Below, in pieces: positions 1 to 7,866 of a stretch of 64,000 bases of DNA. Positions within the stretch are counted from its first letter, which is position 1, and every line of letters starts with the position of its first letter. This stretch comes from Flavimaribacter sediminis. Lineage in GTDB: Bacteria > Pseudomonadota > Alphaproteobacteria > Rhizobiales > Rhizobiaceae. Below the pieces are notes generated by a model, which ran no database searches, was not told the DNA's origin, and saw only the letters and a list, made by a program, of their open reading frames with translations. A program made the position numbers and the translations under genes. The DNA lies in the NCBI RefSeq assembly GCF_019492055.1, contig NZ_JAICBX010000001.1:1178001-1242000 (forward strand), given 5' to 3'.

Positions 1-1
1 G

Positions 2-2023
2 ATGCTGTTCAGGGCCCGCGGCTTCGACGGGACAGAGTTTCCCGCCCAGCTGTCCAGCCGGCTGATCGAACACGGCGATCAAACCATCAGCGTCACGACC
101 TCCACCGACCTCGGCGCCTTCTACGAGATGAGCGAGAAGCTGGAGCAGAACATCGCCCGTTTCCAGGAGGCTCTGGAGGCGCTCGACGAGGGGATCATGC
201 TTTATGATTCCGATCTCAGGCTCGAACTTTTCAACGGGCGGGCGAACGAGATGTTCTTCCAGGGCGAGGGCAGGTTCGAACTCGGCAAGACGTTCTATGA
301 GCTTTGCGAACATTTCGCCGTTTCGGGATTGCTCGTGATGCCTCCCGGGCTTGCAAAGGACGACTGGGCGCGGTTCGCCGAGGAGGATGTCCGCGGCCTG
401 GCGAAGAATACGGAGATTACGACCGCCAGCGGGCGCCTCCTGCTCGGATCGTCCCACCGCACCGATCAGGGCGGCTATCTTCTGACGTTCAGGGACATCA
501 CCGGGCAGCGTCAGGCGGAAAACGCCCAACGGGAATCGGACACCCTGCTCAGACTGATCGTCGAGACATGCCCGGTCAATTTCATGGTCTCGCGTCTGGA
601 TGACGGTAAGATCATATATTCCTCGCATGACATGAAGGCCCGCTTCGGGGAAGTCGATTCGACGAACTCGTACTACGCGACGCCGGAAGGCCGCCTGAAA
701 TACCTCGACAGACTGCTGCCGACGGGCGCGGTCGACGACTATCCCCTCAAGCTGCGCAAGAGCGACGGCGCGATCATGGACGCCGTGACGTCCGCGCGCA
801 TGACGGTCTACAAGGGCGAGGACGTGATCGTCTCCTCGACCCGCGACGTCACGGATTTCCTGAACCTGCAGGAAGAACTGCGCCACCAGCGCGAGATCGC
901 CCACCAGAACGAGAAGCTTTCGGCGCTTGGCGAATTGCTCGCAGGCGTCGCCCATGAGCTGAACAATCCCCTTTCCGTGGTGGTCGGCTACTCTCTCATG
1001 CTGAAGGAAAAGGTCGAGAATCCCGTTCACCGGGAGCGGATCGACAGGATCGGACAGGCGGCGGAGCGCTGCGCCCGCATCGTGAAGGTGTTTCTGGCCA
1101 TGGCCCGGCAGAGGCCCGTCAATCCCGAGCCCCTGTCTCTCAACGATATCGTGGAGGCGGCCGCCGCCGGCGCGGCCATCTCCGTGCGCTCGAAGGGGGC
1201 CCGCATCGTCTTCGATCTGGACGCGACCCTGCCGCTGGTCGACGCCGACGAGGACCAGCTTATTCAGGTCTTCACCAATCTCATCTCCAACGCCGGACAT
1301 GCGCTCGCCGGGAAGAAGAAGGACGGCGTCCTGACATTGAGAACCTATTTCGACGACAGGCTGAACCGGGTCGTGGCCGAAGTCGCGGACAACGGGCCAG
1401 GCGTTCCCAAAGAACTCCAGTCGCGGATCTTCGAACCGTTCTTCACGACGAAGGAAGCGGGCGAGGGCACCGGGATCGGTCTCGCCTTCTGTCACCGCAT
1501 CATCGCGACCTATGGCGGGCGCCTGTCCCTGAAATCCTCTCCCTCGAAAGGCGCGCGTTTCATCGTGCGGCTGCCGGAATCCGCGCAGCGGACCGGATAC
1601 CGGTCGATGGCGGTCGATATCCGGGAAAAGGCCCGCGATGTGTGCCGGGTTCTCGTGGTCGACGACGAGATCAACGTCACCGACATGCTCGTCGATCTTC
1701 TCGAGGAACGCGGATGCGAGGTCGTGGCCAGAAATGACGTCGAGTCCGCGCTTCAACTGCTCGAAAGCAGGACGTTTGACATCATCATCAGCGACATCCG
1801 GATGCCCGGGCTCGACGGCGAGGCCTTTTTGAAGCGGCTGAAAGCCTCGTTTCCACACTATGAGGGCCGGCTGGCCTTCGTGACCGGCGATATGCTCAGC
1901 CCGGACGTGGCGGATTTCCTGGCCCGCGCCAATGTTCCCTTCCTCGAAAAACCGGTCGTTCCGGAAGATCTGCAGGCCCTGATCACGGATATCTGCAAAA
2001 CGAACAGAGATGTCTCATCATGA
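2..2023 (+). CDS. hybrid sensor histidine kinase/response regulator (5' end cut by window)
   Basis: The protein senses a signal through PAS-type domains, autophosphorylates and passes phosphate to its own receiver or to the regulator encoded next. In the 673 residues visible I see PAS-like regions at about 50-170 and 180-290. A HisKA dimerisation helix follows with the H-box motif [12 protein letters not shown] near residue 315. The HATPase domain shows an N-box ([12 protein letters not shown]), a G1 box (DNGPGVP) and a G2 box (GTGIGLAF). A C-terminal receiver starts at RVLVVDDE, with the phospho-acceptor Asp in ISDIRMPG and the conserved Lys in FLEKPV. No membrane segment is visible here. 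The frame is already open at base 2, so the true start probably lies upstream. The stop overlaps the next start by 4 bp, which indicates an operon. Confidence 0.9.
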   Translation: MLFRARGFDGTEFPAQLSSRLIEHGDQTISVTTSTDLGAFYEMSEKLEQNIARFQEALEALDEGIMLYDSDLRLELFNGRANEMFFQGEGRFELGKTFYELCEHFAVSGLLVMPPGLAKDDWARFAEEDVRGLAKNTEITTASGRLLLGSSHRTDQGGYLLTFRDITGQRQAENAQRESDTLLRLIVETCPVNFMVSRLDDGKIIYSSHDMKARFGEVDSTNSYYATPEGRLKYLDRLLPTGAVDDYPLKLRKSDGAIMDAVTSARMTVYKGEDVIVSSTRDVTDFLNLQEELRHQREIAHQNEKLSALGELLAGVAHELNNPLSVVVGYSLMLKEKVENPVHRERIDRIGQAAERCARIVKVFLAMARQRPVNPEPLSLNDIVEAAAAGAAISVRSKGARIVFDLDATLPLVDADEDQLIQVFTNLISNAGHALAGKKKDGVLTLRTYFDDRLNRVVAEVADNGPGVPKELQSRIFEPFFTTKEAGEGTGIGLAFCHRIIATYGGRLSLKSSPSKGARFIVRLPESAQRTGYRSMAVDIREKARDVCRVLVVDDEINVTDMLVDLLEERGCEVVARNDVESALQLLESRTFDIIISDIRMPGLDGEAFLKRLKASFPHYEGRLAFVTGDMLSPDVADFLARANVPFLEKPVVPEDLQALITDICKTNRDVSS

Positions 2024-2730
2024 GTTCCAAGCCGTTCCACATTCTTGTCTGCGACGATGAAATCCATCTGCGGGAGATGGTCGGCGAATATCTGTCCGAT
2101 CGCGGCTATCGCATCACGGAGGCGCAAGACGCATCATGCCTGCACGAGGCCATGAAGAAAGACCCGGCGGACCTGATCGTGCTCGATATCAACATGCCGG
2201 GCGAGGACGGGCTTACGGCCCTGCGCACGCTGCGCAAGGAATCGACAGTGCCGGTCATCATGCTCACCGCCGCGGCCGACGTCGTGGATCGCGTGGTCGG
2301 CCTCGAAATGGGCGCCGACGATTATGTCGGCAAGCCCGTGGATCTGCGCGAGCTCGAGGCCCGCATCAAAGCCACCCTGCGCCGTCAGGTCGTCAACGAA
2401 GAAGAGGCCAGGCGCCGGGACATCCTGTCCGGCACGGTGCCGTTCGGCGATTGCCGTCTCGATCTCGACGCGGCGAAACTCTACGGATCCGGCGGCGACG
2501 AGATCGCGCTCACGGCCATGGAGTTCAGCCTCCTGCGCGTCTTCGCCTCCAATCGCGGCCGCATCCTCAACCGCGATCAGCTGCTGGAACAGGCGCACGA
2601 CAAGGGATGGGAGCCGTTCGACCGTTCGATCGACCTGCGCATTTCGCGCATAAGAAAAAAGGTGGAAAAGAACCCCGCCAAGCCGGAATATATCCGCACC
2701 GTCAGGGGCATCGGCTACATCTTCGACTGA
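2020..2730 (+). CDS. OmpR/PhoB-family response regulator
   Basis: This 236-residue DNA-binding response regulator is the likely partner of the upstream hybrid kinase, since the two genes overlap by ATGA. The receiver domain (about 5-120) has the acidic pair in VCDDEIH, the phospho-acceptor Asp in IVLDINMPG, Thr in MLTAAA and Lys in VGKPVD. The C-terminal winged helix (about 140-235) ends with the typical IRTVRGIGYIFD motif. The length is normal for the family. The target genes cannot be read from the sequence. Confidence 0.92.
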   Translation: MSSKPFHILVCDDEIHLREMVGEYLSDRGYRITEAQDASCLHEAMKKDPADLIVLDINMPGEDGLTALRTLRKESTVPVIMLTAAADVVDRVVGLEMGADDYVGKPVDLRELEARIKATLRRQVVNEEEARRRDILSGTVPFGDCRLDLDAAKLYGSGGDEIALTAMEFSLLRVFASNRGRILNRDQLLEQAHDKGWEPFDRSIDLRISRIRKKVEKNPAKPEYIRTVRGIGYIFD

Positions 2731-2749
2731 GAGAGAGAGGAATGCGCGC

Positions 2750-3319
2750 ATGGCCGATCGGGACCGGCTTCCCCGCGCCGTATTGTGGCGGCGCTTCGAT
2801 CCGGAAGGCATGGACGCCTGCCGCTACGCGCGATCGGGCGACGGCTATGAAATTTCCGGAACAGCGCTCTACCACGACCGTCACGGCCCGGCGAAGCTCG
2901 ACTATCAGGTTCTCTGCAACGCCGACTGGTCAAGCCGGTCCGCGCGCGTGAGCGGTTGGCGTGGATCCATCCGGACAGATCTCCTGCTGTCGCGATCCGC
3001 CGAAGGCTCGTGGACGACGGGCGGCGCGGCGATCCCCGGGGTCGACGGCCTTGCCGACATCGATCTCGGGTTCACGCCGGCGACCAACGCCAACGCCATC
3101 CGGCGGCTCGGCCTTGAGACCGGGGCCGAGGCGGAGACGACCGCCGTCTGGCTCGATGTCGATGACTGGCGGTTCAAGCCTCTGCGGCAGATCTATTCGC
3201 GCCTGTCGGAAACCCGTTTCGCCTACAGCTCTCCGCAGCATGGCTACGACGCCGTCATCGTCACCGACGATTTCGGCGTCGTCCGGTCATACCCGGAGCT
3301 CTGGGAAGCGGTTGCATAG
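2750..3319 (+). CDS. putative glycolipid-binding domain protein (DUF1089-like)
   Basis: The 189-residue protein resembles the putative glycolipid-binding family (PF06475), a beta-rich fold seen in many proteobacterial and actinobacterial cytoplasmic proteins. It is rich in Trp and Tyr, with LDYQVLCNADW near residues 45-55 and YSRLSETRFAYSS near the C-terminus, as expected for that fold. No signal peptide or membrane segment is visible. The start at 2750 has a purine-rich GAGAGAGAGG sequence about nine bases upstream. It lies 19 bp after the response regulator on the same strand, so it may be cotranscribed. The biochemical role is unknown; family assignment is from memory of its pattern. Confidence 0.7.
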   Translation: MADRDRLPRAVLWRRFDPEGMDACRYARSGDGYEISGTALYHDRHGPAKLDYQVLCNADWSSRSARVSGWRGSIRTDLLLSRSAEGSWTTGGAAIPGVDGLADIDLGFTPATNANAIRRLGLETGAEAETTAVWLDVDDWRFKPLRQIYSRLSETRFAYSSPQHGYDAVIVTDDFGVVRSYPELWEAVA

Positions 3320-3429
3320 CCGCGCCCTCAATCGATAATGGCGGCTGCAAGGATCGGATGCGTCAACGAAGGCGCTGTGCCTCCGCCGCCCAAGTCTGCT
3401 AAAAGCCCTACCCGAACAGGAGCTCTGCC

Positions 3430-4251
3430 ATGTCCGACGACTTCAAGATCTGCCGCGCCTGCGGCGTCGAGCATCCGCTTTCCGCCGTTGTCTGCGACAT
3501 CTGCCTGGACGAGCGGCAATACGTGCCGCGCGGCGGCCAGGCCTGGGCGACGCACGCCGAGCTTGCCGCGGAGGGCGTGCGCACGCAGATCCGCGAGATC
3601 GAGGAAAACCTCCATGAAATCTCCACCGCGCCGTCCATCGCCATCGGCCACCGCGCCCTTCTGGTTGTCACACCGGAAGGCAATCTCCTGTGGGAGCCGG
3701 TCGGTTTCCTCGACGAGGCGGCGGTGAGCGGCCTTCAGGCGCTCGGCGGCGTGCGCTACATTGCGGCGAGCCACCCGCACATGTTCGGCGCGCAGGTCGC
3801 CTGGAGCCGCGCGTTGGGCGGCGCGCCGGTGCTGGTGTCCAGCTATGACCGCGAATGGCTGGCGCGGCCTGATCCGGTGATCGAATTCTGGGAGGACGAC
3901 GCCGAGATCCTGCCGGGCGTCACGCTCGCGCGCGTCGGCGGGCATTTTCCGGGCAGCGCCGTGGTGCACTTTGCGGCCGGCGCGACTGGCGCCGGCGCGC
4001 TGCTTTCCGGCGATTCCATCATGGCGAACCCGGACGGCAAGACCGTCTCCTTCATGCGCAGCTTTCCAAACCGCATCCCGCTGTCGGTCAGGGCGGTAGA
4101 GACGATCCTGCAGCGGATTGACCGCTTCGCCTACGATCGGCTTTATTCCAACGTCGCCAGCTCGGTGGAGGAAGGCGCGGACGCCGCCGTGCGCGCCTCG
4201 GCACAGCGCCATATCGACTGGATTACCGGCGCGCATGACGACCTGATCTGA
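3430..4251 (+). CDS. MBL-fold metallohydrolase-like protein with N-terminal zinc ribbon
   Basis: The protein has 273 residues. The N-terminus carries two CxxC pairs (CRACG and CDICL, residues about 8-27), which suggests a small zinc ribbon. The rest resembles the metallo-beta-lactamase fold: a motif ASHPHMFG where HxHxDH is expected, then VGGHFPGSAVVHF and LLSGDSI, which match the later His and Asp metal positions. Two ligands of the first motif appear to be missing (Phe and Gly in place of Asp and His), so catalysis may be altered or lost. AGGAG lies nine bases before the ATG. The substrate is unknown. Confidence 0.72.
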   Translation: MSDDFKICRACGVEHPLSAVVCDICLDERQYVPRGGQAWATHAELAAEGVRTQIREIEENLHEISTAPSIAIGHRALLVVTPEGNLLWEPVGFLDEAAVSGLQALGGVRYIAASHPHMFGAQVAWSRALGGAPVLVSSYDREWLARPDPVIEFWEDDAEILPGVTLARVGGHFPGSAVVHFAAGATGAGALLSGDSIMANPDGKTVSFMRSFPNRIPLSVRAVETILQRIDRFAYDRLYSNVASSVEEGADAAVRASAQRHIDWITGAHDDLI

Positions 4252-4275
4252 GCTTCGGCCCCGAGGTGGCTTGCG

Positions 4276-4671
4276 TCAGTTTCCGGGCGCGCCCGGCAGC
4301 GGGGCTTCCCAGCAGCCGCATGCGGGCTCAGTCGCATGCTCCCTGCATTCGGGCAATTCCAGGCGGGCGAGGCTCAGGGTTTTACCGTTGAATTCCGTCA
4401 GCACGCCGGCGTTCGCCCAGCACCATGCGCCCTGGCCGAGCGTTTTCGCGTAGGCGTCGCAACTGACGCCCAGATACACGGTCGACTGCGCCAGCCTGTC
4501 GTCCGGGTTTTGCCGCTGATACGCCGGATCATGCGTCAGCACGTAGCCATTGGCGTTGCAGCCGACATGGGGCATGCCCCCGGCCTCCTGCGCGTTCGCG
4601 CCCGGCGCTCCGTTCAAGGCAGGGCTGCAGAAAAGCGCGCAGGCAAAAACCGGGCCAGGGAATTTTTTCAT
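4276..4671 (-). CDS. small secreted Cys-containing protein, function unknown
   Basis: The 131-residue protein starts with a Lys-Lys pair and a hydrophobic stretch (FACALFCSPALNG), then a likely signal peptidase site near GANAQE, so it is probably exported to the periplasm. The mature part has six or so cysteines (GCNANG, VSCDAY, AWCWANAG, PECREH, ACGCW) that could form disulfides. A GAGAGA ribosome-binding sequence lies just before the ATG. I do not recognise the family. It lies between the MBL-fold gene and the cyclase but faces the former, so no operon partner is evident other than the cyclase upstream on the same strand. Confidence 0.6.
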   Translation of the reverse strand: MKKFPGPVFACALFCSPALNGAPGANAQEAGGMPHVGCNANGYVLTHDPAYQRQNPDDRLAQSTVYLGVSCDAYAKTLGQGAWCWANAGVLTEFNGKTLSLARLELPECREHATEPACGCWEAPLPGAPGN

Positions 4672-4721
4672 GTCAGTCTCTCTCCAGATACAACAGGGTA
4701 GGGCGGGGCGACCCGCGCCGC

Positions 4722-6479
4722 TCAGTCTTCGAGCCCCGCCAGGGCGTATCCTTCCCTGATCCGCTCCCGGTCCGCCGGATCCTGGAACGGCAGGCGTCCG
4801 ATGTGCTCCGCAAAGGAGTAATCGGGCTTGAGCCTGCTCAACTCATCCCGCACCTGTCGCGCCTCTTCCACACGGCCGAGGCGCCCGAGCGCCGCAATCA
4901 TCAGCCCGCGGCTCAGATCCGTGGTCGGCGAGGCCTCTATACGCTGCCTGAAACTCGTCACGGCGTTTTCGTAGTCGCCCGCGATCAGGTAGGCCGTGCC
5001 GATGAAATGCCGGAACTGGTGCCCCATGATAGGTTCCAGGCGCAGCGCCAGTTTCAGGTCCGGAATGCCCTCCAGCGGCCTGCCGGCGTAGATCTTCTCG
5101 AGCGCGCGCATGCCGATCGCCGGCGCGAAGTTCGGATTGAGCGACAGCGCCCGCTCGATCGACGCGGCCGACGCCGCCATATCCCCCGCCCAGAACTTGT
5201 TGAGGCCGGCCACGTAGTGCGCATAGGGAAGGTCGGGGTCCTTTTCCAGCGCCAGGCTGCAATAGCGTTGCGACAGCGCCATGCTGTCGTCCCGGCCGAG
5301 CCATTTGTTCTGGAAGTCGCGGTTGTAGGCATGCGCGAGACCCACATAGGGATCGGCGTAGTCCGGGTCGAGTTCGATCGCCCGGTTGAAAGACTGAAGC
5401 GCCACGTCGAACATGTCCCTTGTGTTGGCGCTGCTCAAAAGCGCTTCCCGGCCGCGCAGGAAAAGGTCATGCGCCTCGATGCTGCGGGTCGGAACCTGGC
5501 CGATGCGGCCGTCTTCCGCCGGCGTCAGCTTCACCTTCAGCGCGTCCACGATGCGCCGGGTCACGTCGTCCTGAACGGCGAAGATGTCCGTCAGTTCGCG
5601 GTCGTACCGCTCCGCCCACAGGTGCGCGCCGTCGCCGGCGTCGATCAGCTGCGCGGTGATGCGCAGGCGGGCGCCGGCCCGGCGGACGGAGCCTTCCAGC
5701 ACATGCGCCACGCCCAGCTCGCGGCCGACCGCCCGGATGTCCGGCGTCTTGCCCTTGTAGGCGAAACTCGAATTGCGGGCGATCACCAGCAGGCCGCCGA
5801 TCTTCGACAGGTCGGTGATGATGTCCTCGGTCATGCCGTCGGAAAAATACTCCTGTTCGGGGTCGCCGGACAGATTGTCGAACGCCAGCACGGCGATCGA
5901 CGCCTTTTCGGGCCGGCGCGGCTGTTCGTCGGGCGTTGCGCGCGGCGCCGCCGCGTCGTCGGCCGGGCGCCATTTCCAGATCCTGATCGGCTGATCGATA
6001 TTCTTCACCGTCACGTTCCCGCCGTCCGTGAAGACAACATCGGCCCGCGCGCCCACGCTGTCGTTGACGATCGACGACACGCACACGCCGCCGGGCTCCG
6101 CCACGGCCTCCAGGCGCGCGGCGATATTCACCCCGTCGCCGTAGATGTCGTCGCCGTCTATGATGACGTCGCCTATGTTGACGCCGATCCGCAGCGTCAG
6201 GCCGGGGCCGTCGGCCGCGTCCTCGTGCGTCATGCGCTGCACGGCGACCGCGCAGTTCACGGCGTCGACAGCGCTTGCGAATTCCACCAGCGCGCCGTCG
6301 CCCATCAGTTTCACGATCCTGCCGCGATGCGTTTCCACCGCCGGGTCGAAGATCTCCCGCCGGTGCCGTTTCAGCGCCGACAGCGTGCCGGACTCGTCAT
6401 CGCGCATCATGCGGGAGTATCCCACCACATCCGCGGCCAGAATCGCTGCCAGTCGTCTTGTTTCTGCGGGGGCGGCCAT
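4722..6479 (-). CDS. class III adenylate/guanylate cyclase with FlgO-like and TPR regions
   Basis: The 585-residue protein should make cAMP (or cGMP) from a nucleoside triphosphate. The cyclase domain occupies residues about 8-175. Metal-binding Asp residues are visible in ADVVGYSRMM and LMGDGALVEF, and the DGVNIAARLE motif carries the transition-state Asn and Arg. A middle region (about 190-325, from SIAVLAFDNLSGD) resembles the FlgO-like/TolB-N segment that often joins cyclases to TPR repeats. TPR-type repeats fill the rest, for example FNRAIELDPDYADPY. This architecture is widespread in alphaproteobacteria. No transmembrane segment is seen, so it is probably cytosolic. Signal and output are unknown. 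Confidence 0.9.
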   Translation of the reverse strand: MAAPAETRRLAAILAADVVGYSRMMRDDESGTLSALKRHRREIFDPAVETHRGRIVKLMGDGALVEFASAVDAVNCAVAVQRMTHEDAADGPGLTLRIGVNIGDVIIDGDDIYGDGVNIAARLEAVAEPGGVCVSSIVNDSVGARADVVFTDGGNVTVKNIDQPIRIWKWRPADDAAAPRATPDEQPRRPEKASIAVLAFDNLSGDPEQEYFSDGMTEDIITDLSKIGGLLVIARNSSFAYKGKTPDIRAVGRELGVAHVLEGSVRRAGARLRITAQLIDAGDGAHLWAERYDRELTDIFAVQDDVTRRIVDALKVKLTPAEDGRIGQVPTRSIEAHDLFLRGREALLSSANTRDMFDVALQSFNRAIELDPDYADPYVGLAHAYNRDFQNKWLGRDDSMALSQRYCSLALEKDPDLPYAHYVAGLNKFWAGDMAASAASIERALSLNPNFAPAIGMRALEKIYAGRPLEGIPDLKLALRLEPIMGHQFRHFIGTAYLIAGDYENAVTSFRQRIEASPTTDLSRGLMIAALGRLGRVEEARQVRDELSRLKPDYSFAEHIGRLPFQDPADRERIREGYALAGLED

Positions 6480-6612
6480 GGGTGTCCTCGGGGCGTGATG
6501 GGGCGTCGCGGCGGACCTTACAGCGTTTCGCCTCGCAAGAGGAGATCAAAGCCGGCGCGCGGAGAGGATATCCTCACCACGGCGGCGGCGTCGCCACCGC
6601 CGCGTATCCAAT

Positions 6613-6899
6613 TCCCTCTCTCCCTCATTGCGGGCTCGACCCGCAATCCAGCAGCGCCGCGTCGGCGGCGCGCAAGGAGGAGACGCTGCGCAAACCGCGC
6701 GCTACAATCACCGTGATCCGCCCGCGCCCATTTCCCTCTCTCCCTCATTGCGGGCTCGACCCGCAATCCAGCAGCGCCGCGTCGGCGGCGCGCAAGGAGG
6801 AAAAGCTGCGCAAACCGCGTGCTACAACGACCGTGATCCGCTCGCGCCCATTTCCCTCTCTCCCTCATCCCGGGCTTGACCCGGGATCCATACGGCGGC
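6613..6899. repeat. palindromic repeat tract, 120-bp tandem period
   Basis: Two nearly identical copies with an exact 120-bp period begin near 6613 and 6733, and a partial third begins near 6853. Each starts with CCCTCTCTCCCTCATT and then a hairpin-forming core (TTGCGGGCTCGACCCGCAA in copies 1 and 2; CCCGGGCTTGACCCGGGA in copy 3). A second GC-rich palindrome follows in copies 1 and 2 (GCCGCGTCGGCGGC). These are interspersed palindromic elements of the type common between alphaproteobacterial genes. They could form RNA hairpins and may end transcription. Confidence 0.85.
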
Positions 6900-6926
6900 A
6901 CCTCCCGGGAGGAAGGAGAAGAATTC

Positions 6927-7466
6927 GTGGTCGAAATCGTCAAACAGACAGCCGTCGAAACGGAACTGGGCGGCGTCGCTGCTTCGGCGCAGGTCGTCTC
7001 GCCAGACCTAGTCGAGAAGGCCGTTTCCCTGAAGGTCGTTCCGTTCAAACCGAAATTGCCTCCCGGCATGAGCGTGCGCGCATGCACGGCGATCCTGCTT
7101 CTGATCGACGGCTCCGTGGAGATCGAACGCCTGTCCTTCGGCGTGACGCTCGACAGCGATCTGGAGGGGAGTCGCGCGACCGGGGAGCGTCTCGATGCCC
7201 AGGAATGGTCGGACGGCGCAAATCTGGTGATGATCGGCGCTGAAGACGGCGAAGCCCTGGACCTTCGGTTGCCGAATTCGGGTTTCGACCGCGTACCCGG
7301 CGTCATCTACACGGCGGACGCCATGACTCTGGAACTTTCCGGATTGCCGAAACTCGACAATCCGTCCTTTCACTTCGTGATCGCGGAAAAAGAAGACCGG
7401 GATCCGGTTGATGCCTCTGCGTGGTTCGCCGTCGATCAGGACCACCGGTTCCTTCTGGGGCAATGA
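6927..7466 (+). CDS. hypothetical protein, flanked by palindromic repeats
   Basis: I do not recognise this 179-residue protein. The GTG at 6927 is chosen because GGAGGAAGGAGAA lies immediately upstream; an in-frame ATG at 6876 would read through the preceding repeat. The protein is acidic, has no signal peptide or membrane span, and alternates hydrophobic and polar residues in a way that suggests beta strands (for example ACTAILLLIDGSVEIERLSF). Palindromic repeats lie on both sides, so it stands as a single transcription unit. Confidence 0.6.
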   Translation: MVEIVKQTAVETELGGVAASAQVVSPDLVEKAVSLKVVPFKPKLPPGMSVRACTAILLLIDGSVEIERLSFGVTLDSDLEGSRATGERLDAQEWSDGANLVMIGAEDGEALDLRLPNSGFDRVPGVIYTADAMTLELSGLPKLDNPSFHFVIAEKEDRDPVDASAWFAVDQDHRFLLGQ

Positions 7467-7540
7467 CGCACGGTACTGCCCCTGGAAAGCGGTTCGCTGA
7501 TCCGCATGAGACGTGGTTGACTGTGCGGTAGCCTTTCCCC

Positions 7541-7610
7541 CAATCCCTCATTACGGGCTCGACCCGCAATCCAGCAGCGCCGCGTCGGCGGCGCGCAAGG
7601 AGGAGAGCCG
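7541..7610. repeat. single copy of the palindromic repeat
   Basis: This is a fourth copy of the element seen at 6613-6899. It has CCCTCATTACGGGCTCGACC with the same second palindrome and the same GCAAGGAGGAGA tail. It lies between the unknown gene and the low-GC defence-like gene. The stem has one mismatch compared with the first copies. Confidence 0.8.
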
Positions 7611-7634
7611 GGGCGGACTGGATCACCGGCGCGC

Positions 7635-7775
7635 ATGCCTGATTTTACCGTAGGCGTACTCATGGAGAAGATGGTCAGCGAGAGGGACGAGTTGATGCTC
7701 GGCAGACATTTCCCACTCCCGTCGCACGGCACAGTGCGTATGGACGGTGAGGCGTTCTGGCTGGTCGAAGGGTGA
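7635..7775 (+). CDS. possible 46-residue ORF, doubtful
   Basis: A short open frame starts with ATG at 7635 and ends at 7775. It has no clear ribosome-binding site and matches nothing I recognise. It could be a fragment of an older gene lost when the adjacent large gene was acquired, or chance. The remaining bases from 7467 to 7866 hold only the repeat copy at 7541. Confidence 0.2.
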   Translation: MPDFTVGVLMEKMVSERDELMLGRHFPLPSHGTVRMDGEAFWLVEG

Positions 7776-7866
7776 GGTAAAATCAAGCTGTAAGCGGAGT
7801 GCAAATGCAGATGGGTTTATCTTATTCTGCTACCGGTGCTCCAGTGGTTCGGAACAATTTGAGATG

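Noticed and set aside
4803-6716. 637-codon plus-strand frame opposite the cyclase gene
   Set aside because: It is the reverse shadow of the TPR cyclase and shows no recognisable domain or start signal.
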